Assembly: GCA_024644145.1 (NCBI GenBank)
Contig: JAHELO010000044.1
Coordinates: forward strand, 1-5,049
Length of the DNA: 5,049 nt
DNA from: Christiangramia sp.
GTDB lineage: Bacteria > Bacteroidota > Bacteroidia > Flavobacteriales > Flavobacteriaceae
Reading direction: 5' to 3'
Under the pieces are notes generated by a model. The model made no database searches. It was given only the letters and a program-made list of their open reading frames with translations, and was not told where the DNA came from. Shown one piece after another: positions 1 through 5,049 of the stretch. The stretch's first letter is position 1. The number at the start of each line of letters is the position of its first letter. A program made the translations under genes and the position numbers.

Positions 1-87
1 TAGAATCTAAAGCCCTACCTACGTAAAAGGCATGCTTTCTAACAGGCTTTATCTCCCAATTTGTTTATTGAAAATTTAGATTATTTG

Positions 88-126
88 AAAAAAAACTGCC
101 GACCAACTTTAAGTTGATCGGCAGTT
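88..126 (-). terminator. Rho-independent terminator of the susCD operon
   Basis: Bases 94-107 pair with 113-126 to give a 14-bp stem around a 5-base loop (108-112). In the minus-strand transcript the stem is followed by a U-run, encoded by the eight A's at 88-95; the last two of these also form the base of the stem. The only non-Watson-Crick position (103 with 117) is a tolerated G-U pair in the minus-strand RNA but a C-A mismatch in plus-strand RNA. Both this and the one-sided U-tract show that it serves the minus strand. The stem begins 23 nt after the susD stop, so it closes the operon there. Confidence 0.93.
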
Positions 127-149
127 ATAAAATAATTTATGTATTCAGC

Positions 150-1631
150 CTAGTCTGCGTCCCACCATACCGGTGTAACCGGTGTTTCCTGGTATTGCTG
201 CACAACATCGCCATTCCTGTTAATTTCAGTTGATGGATAGGTTGCGCGTCTAAACCACTCTCCGGCATAGTCTCCGCTACTATCTTCTTCTTCACGAATG
301 GTAAGTCCGGTGAAAACCTCATCAGAAAAATCATATCGTCTGAAGTCCACAAAAGTTTCGGGATTCAGGAAGTTATGAATGTACTTCTCCTTCATGATAT
401 GGTGCAGCATTAAATTGTCTGCTCCTACGTCTACTGCCGGATCATTAATATAATCTGATCCATCTACTCCATATTTAGCCATACTAGCTCTAATTCCCTC
501 AAGATAGGCCTGATAACCGGCTTCAGTAGTACCTACACTTGTGGCAGTTCCTCCATTTGCTAAAAACTCTGCTTCGGCCTTAATAAATTGCGCTTCAGCA
601 TAGGATATAATCATAATTGGGGCATCTACTCTTGTGTAATACCCACCATCAGCGAACTCAACGTTTGCAGGAGTTCCGTCCGGTGCAAGGCCTCCTCCAC
701 CGCTTACGTAACCTTTCCATTCGGTATCTTCATTATTATCTATAGAACCAAAAACAGGTAACCTGGGATCTATTTCCAAGGCATCGCTTTGGAAAGGATA
801 ATAATCACCATTCATCGTACTTACAATCTGGCTGGCCAGAAGATTATGAAAGTTACCAGTATTTCTGGCAAGGATTTCCTGGGAATATCTCGGGTTTATA
901 GTTCTGTCATCATAGAACATCTGGAAATCATCATCATTGGATGTAAATCCATTTTCTATAGTTGTTAGGACCTCATTTGGTGAAACCACTCCTTTATTTA
1001 CCAGGTGTAACTGGTATCTGGCTTTCAGGGTATAAGCAGCTCTTAACCACTGCTCTGTATCCCCGCCATAAATAAGGTCTTCACTCCCAATATTTATCAC
1101 AGAATTATCTGGTGCCTCTAAAGCTTCAATCGCTCCATCCAGCAAAGAAAATAAGGTATTATATGCCTGTTCCTGCGAATCAAAATCTGGAAACAGGTTA
1201 TTGTCTCCCTGTGATGCTTGAGAAAGTGGAATAAAATCCCACGAGTCTGTCGCAATACCAATATTTATCGCCTTCAGAATGTCTGCAATTGCGCCATAAT
1301 GTGTAGCTCCAGATTCTGCAGCCTTATCTTTAATAACTTCTATGTTGGGTAAAGCATAAAGATAAATTCTGGTCCAAAGTCCGGCAGCAGTGGTTTCTCC
1401 TGCCGCGGTACCTCCCTGGCCTACAAAGTTCTGAACATAGTTTCCATATGTTAACTCTGCGGAATACTGACCTTCTACAGTGTGGTAAATAACTGGTGCC
1501 AGAAGGTCGTTAATTCTCAACTGATCAAGATCTGCAGTTCCTGAGGGTCTGTTCACTTCAAAATAGTCCTTACTGCACGAAAAGAGGCCTAGCAGCAATA
1601 CTAAATAAATAATTTTATTAAAATTTCTCAT
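150..1631 (-). CDS. SusD/RagB-family nutrient-binding surface lipoprotein (susD-like)
   Basis: This gene encodes a 493-aa lipoprotein expected to sit on the cell surface as the substrate-binding lid of the SusC-like barrel. The lipoprotein signal is residues 1-19, with lipobox LFSC and Cys19 as the lipidated residue. SKDY follows, and the K/D just after Cys resembles the Bacteroidota surface-export signal. Family features in order are DILKAINIGIATDSWDFIPL (117-136, TPR-like helical core), YNTLFSLLDGAIEAL (157-171), YGGDTEQWLRAAYTLKARYQ (188-207), IDPRLPVF (287-294), MIISYAEAQFIKAEAEF (340-356), KEKYIHNF and FVDFRRYDF (414-434), RRATYPSTEINRN (461-473) and the terminal WWD. This pattern, especially the GD..W...A..LK.R segment and the WWD end, best fits the SusD-like_2 branch (PF12771) rather than classical SusD. 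Length is normal. I chose the ATG at 1631: an in-frame TTG two codons earlier is possible, but ATG gives the more usual short basic n-region. The gene starts 10 nt after susC stops, so co-transcription is expected. The substrate is unknown. Confidence 0.95.
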   Translation of the reverse strand: MRNFNKIIYLVLLLGLFSCSKDYFEVNRPSGTADLDQLRINDLLAPVIYHTVEGQYSAELTYGNYVQNFVGQGGTAAGETTAAGLWTRIYLYALPNIEVIKDKAAESGATHYGAIADILKAINIGIATDSWDFIPLSQASQGDNNLFPDFDSQEQAYNTLFSLLDGAIEALEAPDNSVINIGSEDLIYGGDTEQWLRAAYTLKARYQLHLVNKGVVSPNEVLTTIENGFTSNDDDFQMFYDDRTINPRYSQEILARNTGNFHNLLASQIVSTMNGDYYPFQSDALEIDPRLPVFGSIDNNEDTEWKGYVSGGGGLAPDGTPANVEFADGGYYTRVDAPIMIISYAEAQFIKAEAEFLANGGTATSVGTTEAGYQAYLEGIRASMAKYGVDGSDYINDPAVDVGADNLMLHHIMKEKYIHNFLNPETFVDFRRYDFSDEVFTGLTIREEEDSSGDYAGEWFRRATYPSTEINRNGDVVQQYQETPVTPVWWDAD

Positions 1632-1641
1632 ATTCAATTTT

Positions 1642-4600
1642 TTAAAATCCTAGTTTAAGTCCTAATGAATAGTTCTGGGTTAGAGGTGTACTTAGACCGG
1701 TAAATCCATATACGTTGCTTCCGGCACTGTACTGGTTTCCTTCAGGATCATAACCATCATAAGGAGTCCAGATCAAAATATTCTGTCCACTGGCATTTAT
1801 AGAAAGTTTGTCCAGTTTTAAACTCTCTAGAATCTTTCCGGAGAAATTATAACCTAAAGAAATATTACGCAGTTTCACCCATGAAGCATCCTGTACAAGA
1901 ATCTCAGAAGCACGGTTATATGCTGTAGAGCTTCGGTAATAATTCTGATCTATTAGAACTTCCTGGTTATTAGGAACAAATCCTCCATTGCCATCATCCA
2001 TCACACCTTCTAAAACGGTAGTAACATCTCTGAATTCTGTAATTTTCAAGGTTCCGTTTCGTAATGAGTTACGTCTACCGCTATCGTAAATATCTCCACC
2101 TTCTTTCCATTCTAAAAGAAAATCAAAATTTATCCCTTTATAGTTCATTCTGTTGCCCAGGGAAGCTATAAAGTCTGGAAATGCATTTCCTACCTTAACA
2201 CGCTCATCTAGGTTCACCTGTGGCAACCCATTATCACCAATATAACGCTGGCCATTTTCATAACGCCAGGTATATCCATATAATGATCCTAATTCATCTC
2301 CATCTCTTATTTCTGAAGTAACCCCGGCAAAACCGGCATCGGCAAATACCAGTGCTTCTATGTCTTCTGGTAAAGAAATCACTTCTCCTTTATTGGTAGA
2401 AAAATTGAGGTAAGTCTCCCAGGAGAAATTATCATTCTTTAAAACATCATACGATACAAGTAGTTCATGACCAGAAGATTCAAATTCTCCGGCATTTCTC
2501 ACAATTCCAGACAATCCTGTAGAATATGCCGTACCTACCGTAAAGATCTGATTCTTCACAGTGGTTTTATAATAAGCATAATCAAAACGAAGTCTGTTCT
2601 CCAGGAATCTCAGGTCTGCCCCTACCTCAAAAGATCTGTTCCTTTCAGGTATGATCAATGGATCTCCAATTACAGTATCTCCACGGTATCCACCGGTTCC
2701 GCCAAACGGGAAATTCTGATCTGCAGAGAAATAATTACCTACCTGGCCAAACAACGGACCTTTCCCCACTTCAGCCCAGGAGGCTCTTAATTTACTAAAT
2801 GTTAAGAAATCACTATCATCATCTATCAGGTTATGGAAATCATAAGCAAGACTCACCGAAGGATAGAAAAATGAACGGTTTTCCTGAGGAAGGGTCGACA
2901 CCCAGTCATTTCTACCGGTTAGGGTTAGAAATAGTTCATTGCGGTAATCCAGTTTCAATTCTCCAAAAACACCTACATTCCTGATCTGATTTACAGTTTT
3001 TCCTGCGAAGGTGTTAATGGTATTTGCAATATCATTGATACCGGGAACATTCAGAGTTTCTCCGCGTATGAACGAATAATCACGCTTGGTATCAGAGATC
3101 TGGTTACCTACGGTTAAGGAAGATCCAAAATCTTCAGTCCAGTCCTTTTCAAAGTTTATCAGGAAGTTAGATTCCAGCCCCAGAAAATCGTTATTCTGTT
3201 CCAGGATAAAACCTCCAACCTGGGATCCCACATCAAGATCTGCCGTTACAAATCTGTTCCTTCTGTCTGAATAATTATCTACCTGCGCAGCATAAGATAT
3301 ATTCATCCAATCCATAGGCGCCCAGTTCAAGGAAATATTTCCTACCCAGCGATTAACGTCATCCTTTAAAGGACTTTTCTCCAGTAAATATCTAGGGTTA
3401 TCAATAATCCCGAAAGAATAATTTCTTTGTGTTCCATCAGGGTTCTCGTAATCGTTAATAGGGAAAGTTCCGGAGAAATAAGACAGGGAGCTAAAAACAG
3501 ATTTATCTCCTCCATTTCCTCTGGCTCCTCCGGTGTTCGAGTAACTCACCGAGGTATTGATATCAAAATTATCGGTTACCTGATAACCGGACTTCAGTCT
3601 TAGGTTAGTTTTGTCGTAATAAGTATTTGGCAACACACCTTCCTCACTGTCATTTCCTACAGAAAAATAATAATTCAGTTTTTCCGTAGCCCCGCTAAGG
3701 TTAAGGTCTACCTGTGTAATGATTCCAGTTCTGAAAAGATCGTAAGGATCGTAGAACCTGTCATCGCTAAGATCTACTACTGTACCATCATCAAGGGTAT
3801 AGGAGTCGTCGCTGAATCTAGGACCCCATGAATAGAACGAAGTTCCACCCAATCTGGTAAAACCAGTTTCTGTTTCGGGTGTATAAAGAGTTCGTGGAGC
3901 TCCACTGAAACCTTCACGATAGGTCTTTTGAAGCTCGGGTGTGGTTTCAATGTTTTTAAAAGTAGTAGAGGCAGAAACGTTAATGCTGGCCTTGCCTCTT
4001 TTTCCTTTTTTAGTGGTGATCACAATCGCACCATTCGCCGCTCTAACCCCGTAAAGGGCAGTAGCTGCAGCTCCTTTTAAAACATTATAAGATTCTATAT
4101 CTTCCGGGTTAAGATCGGCAGCACGGTTTGTAAAGGAAAACTGTTCAGCACTGTTAGGCGAATTGGAACCTGCACTTGGCCTTACATCGCCGGAGAATGT
4201 ATCATTATCCAGAGCAAGTCCATCAATAACAATTAATGGCTGGTTACCTCGTTGTGGATTTATAGAGGTGATACCCCTTATTAAGATGTCTACACCACCG
4301 CCGGCAGAACCTGAACTCTGGTTGATCTGCACACCGGCTACCTGACCCTGTAATCCAGCAAGTGCATTGGAGTTACCGTTCATATTAAGTTCATCGGCAT
4401 CTACTTTGGTAACAGAATATCCCAGTGAACGGGTTTCCCTCTCAATACCAAAAGCAGTAACCACCACTTCGCTAAGAGCATTCTGATCCTGCTCCAGGCT
4501 AACATCTAGTGTGGGGCCAGTTACAGGCACTTCTTTGGTAACGTAACCAATGAACGAAAAAACCAGTGTACTCCCATTGGAAGCATTGATGGAATATTCC

Positions 4601-4776
4601 CCGTCAAAATTTGTTGTAGTTCCGGTATTGGTGCCTTTTAATTGAATAGTTACACCAATCATGGGCATACCGCTATTGTCTGTCACTTTACCCTGTACAA
4701 TATTATCCTGAGCATGCAGGAAAAGTAGAGTTGAGGTAAAAAAGACAATAAAAAATAGAGTAATTTTTTTTGTCAT
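1642..4776 (-). CDS. SusC/RagA-family TonB-dependent outer membrane transporter (susC-like)
   Basis: This gene encodes a 1044-aa outer membrane barrel that imports a nutrient oligomer into the periplasm with TonB energy, working with the SusD-like lipoprotein encoded next. Residues 1-22 are a Sec signal peptide (basic MTKK, hydrophobic core, probable cleavage after LHA before QDN). Residues 27-95 form a carboxypeptidase-D-regulatory-like beta-sandwich (QGKVTDNSGMPMIGV, then NFDGEYSI and FSFIGY). A TonB-box-like stretch, SEVVVTAFG, lies at 102-110. The plug follows, with GLQGQVAGVQI (141-151), QPLIVIDG (179-186) and the family signature NPEDIESYNVLKGAAATALYG (223-243) then RAANGAIVITTKKG (245-258). 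The barrel shows GRNDWVSTLP (621-630), VQDASWVKLRNISLGYNF (961-978) and a terminal Phe in SLGLKLGF. Length is normal and nothing is truncated. The ATG is well supported: an in-frame TAA lies four codons upstream. The leader has no Shine-Dalgarno motif, as is usual in Bacteroidota. No STN domain precedes the beta-sandwich. The family is certain; the substrate is unknown. Confidence 0.97.
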   Translation of the reverse strand: MTKKITLFFIVFFTSTLLFLHAQDNIVQGKVTDNSGMPMIGVTIQLKGTNTGTTTNFDGEYSINASNGSTLVFSFIGYVTKEVPVTGPTLDVSLEQDQNALSEVVVTAFGIERETRSLGYSVTKVDADELNMNGNSNALAGLQGQVAGVQINQSSGSAGGGVDILIRGITSINPQRGNQPLIVIDGLALDNDTFSGDVRPSAGSNSPNSAEQFSFTNRAADLNPEDIESYNVLKGAAATALYGVRAANGAIVITTKKGKRGKASINVSASTTFKNIETTPELQKTYREGFSGAPRTLYTPETETGFTRLGGTSFYSWGPRFSDDSYTLDDGTVVDLSDDRFYDPYDLFRTGIITQVDLNLSGATEKLNYYFSVGNDSEEGVLPNTYYDKTNLRLKSGYQVTDNFDINTSVSYSNTGGARGNGGDKSVFSSLSYFSGTFPINDYENPDGTQRNYSFGIIDNPRYLLEKSPLKDDVNRWVGNISLNWAPMDWMNISYAAQVDNYSDRRNRFVTADLDVGSQVGGFILEQNNDFLGLESNFLINFEKDWTEDFGSSLTVGNQISDTKRDYSFIRGETLNVPGINDIANTINTFAGKTVNQIRNVGVFGELKLDYRNELFLTLTGRNDWVSTLPQENRSFFYPSVSLAYDFHNLIDDDSDFLTFSKLRASWAEVGKGPLFGQVGNYFSADQNFPFGGTGGYRGDTVIGDPLIIPERNRSFEVGADLRFLENRLRFDYAYYKTTVKNQIFTVGTAYSTGLSGIVRNAGEFESSGHELLVSYDVLKNDNFSWETYLNFSTNKGEVISLPEDIEALVFADAGFAGVTSEIRDGDELGSLYGYTWRYENGQRYIGDNGLPQVNLDERVKVGNAFPDFIASLGNRMNYKGINFDFLLEWKEGGDIYDSGRRNSLRNGTLKITEFRDVTTVLEGVMDDGNGGFVPNNQEVLIDQNYYRSSTAYNRASEILVQDASWVKLRNISLGYNFSGKILESLKLDKLSINASGQNILIWTPYDGYDPEGNQYSAGSNVYGFTGLSTPLTQNYSLGLKLGF

Positions 4777-4805
4777 AATGGAATTTTATTGGTTTAGCTG
4801 AAAAG

Positions 4806-4837
4806 TAAATATATAGAAAATATGATATAACCCTGAA
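4806..4837 (-). promoter_or_regulatory. Weak candidate promoter for the susCD operon
   Basis: Reading the minus strand, TATATTTA (4813-4806) matches seven of eight positions of the Bacteroidota -7 consensus TAnnTTTG. A TTC at 4837-4835, 21 nt upstream, could stand in for the -33 TTG. Transcription would then start near 4800 and leave a leader of roughly 20-25 nt before the susC ATG at 4776. The region is AT-rich, so such matches arise easily by chance, and the -33 element is imperfect. This is an inference from position and consensus only. Confidence 0.25.
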
Positions 4838-4843
4838 GTCAGG
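4832..4843. promoter_or_regulatory. Short dyad upstream of susC, possible operator
   Basis: CCTGA (4832-4836) and TCAGG (4839-4843) are perfect inverted arms separated by AG. This is one of the few GC-containing symmetric sites in the AT-rich upstream spacer, and it overlaps the -33 part of the candidate promoter. A dimeric regulator could bind there. Five-base arms are short enough to occur by chance in a spacer of this size, so the call is tentative. Confidence 0.2.
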
Positions 4844-4885
4844 CTTAAAATTCCAATATACTTTACACCTACTCACTTCCTAATC

Positions 4886-4981
4886 ATGAATACCAGTACA
4901 ACGGAAAAAAATTGGCACCAAACGCTTCCGTCTAAAAAAGAAGGTTTTAGAGGAAGATCTGGAGAAAAGAAGGGGTATTAA
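4886..4981 (+). CDS. Possible small basic peptide, unrecognised (31 aa)
   Basis: An ATG at 4886 opens a 31-codon frame ending in TAA at 4979-4981. It begins MNTSTTEKNW and ends with the basic, Gly-rich GFRGRSGEKKGY. There is no signal peptide, membrane segment or family motif that I recognise, and no clear ribosome binding site or plus-strand promoter ahead of it. The DNA here is purine-rich on the plus strand (about 4934-4975), which by itself favours Lys/Glu/Gly/Arg codons and lowers stop frequency. The opposite strand is also open in the same codon register (ATG at 4993 to TAG at 4880, 37 codons). It could be a real small gene divergent from susC, a gene remnant, or chance; chance is at least as likely. 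Confidence 0.2.
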   Translation: MNTSTTEKNWHQTLPSKKEGFRGRSGEKKGY

Positions 4982-5017
4982 ATTAAATCCCATTTATAAA
5001 TGAGAAATGTTAATTTA
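4979..5017. repeat. AT-rich nested inverted repeat
   Basis: Arms TAAATTAA (4979-4986) and TTAATTTA (5010-5017) are exact inverted copies. Between them lies a perfect 12-bp palindrome, CATTTATAAATG (4991-5002), whose centre is offset by only about 1.5 bp from that of the outer arms. No T-run follows on either strand, so it does not look like a terminator. It may be a binding site for a regulator or a chance structure in AT-rich DNA. Confidence 0.3.
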
Positions 5018-5049
5018 GCATAGTCTTTGTTGGTTAATAAGAAAAAATA

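Noticed and set aside
1..87. Possible gene ends at the left edge, for example a plus-strand frame ending at 32 and a minus-strand open frame running off the edge
   Set aside because: Each is under 25 codons within the window, with no start and no recognisable motif. AAAGCC/GGCTTT arms at 9-14 and 45-50 are too short and too far apart to call a structure.
137..352. A 71-codon minus-strand frame overlapping the end of susD
   Set aside because: It lies inside the confident susD-like gene in another frame, and its product matches no family pattern.
2467..3274. Three plus-strand frames of 107, 61 and 62 codons antisense to susC
   Set aside because: They are antisense shadows of the confidently coding barrel region. 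Their composition is Ser/Arg/His-rich and they have no domains or signals.
4163..4345. A 60-codon plus-strand frame antisense to the plug region of susC
   Set aside because: It mirrors the conserved plug codons on the opposite strand and has no independent coding evidence.
5019..5030. A TA...TTTG string near the right edge as a plus-strand promoter
   Set aside because: The spacing between TA and TTTG is three bases instead of two, there is no -33 TTG at a suitable distance, and no gene is visible beyond it.
4981..5049. A minus-strand frame open from the right edge to a TAA (about 23 codons), as the possible end of an upstream gene
   Set aside because: It is too short and too AT-rich to separate from chance, and no terminator follows it.
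1..5049. CRISPR array, tRNA/rRNA, insertion sequence or riboswitch
   Set aside because: I saw no regularly spaced repeats, tRNA-like cloverleaf, transposase or terminal inverted repeats with target duplication, and the spacers are too short and AT-rich for a known riboswitch.

Overview
The window looks like chromosomal DNA of a Bacteroidota member, most likely a flavobacterium. This rests on an adjacent SusC/RagA-type TonB-dependent transporter and SusD-type surface lipoprotein, AT-rich spacers, no Shine-Dalgarno-like sequence before either start, and a lipoprotein signal of Bacteroidota style. The exact genus cannot be told from this sequence.

Layout, read along the minus strand, which carries all the confident genes. 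From the right edge to 4777 there is about 270 bp of AT-rich upstream DNA. It holds a weak promoter candidate, a short dyad and an AT-rich nested palindrome, plus a 31-codon reading frame on the plus strand that may or may not be a gene. The susC-like gene follows (4776 to 1642, 1044 aa). After only 10 nt comes the susD-like gene (1631 to 150, 493 aa from its ATG). A strong hairpin-plus-U-tract terminator (126 to 88) lies 23 nt past the susD stop. The last 87 bases at the left edge carry no supportable gene.

The two proteins should act as one machine. The SusD-like lipoprotein sits on the cell surface as a lid over the SusC-like 22-strand barrel. It captures a nutrient oligomer, and the barrel imports it into the periplasm using TonB/ExbBD energy. 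The terminator right after susD means no enzyme gene follows in the same transcript. No glycosidase, lyase, sulfatase, peptidase or regulator is visible, so the substrate cannot be assigned. The transporter lacks an extra N-terminal signalling domain, which argues against control by the transporter itself through an anti-sigma factor.

I did not find a previously undescribed system. The window is a well-formed, ordinary SusCD nutrient-uptake operon. The less explained part is the upstream spacer (4777-5049), where the findings are low-confidence.
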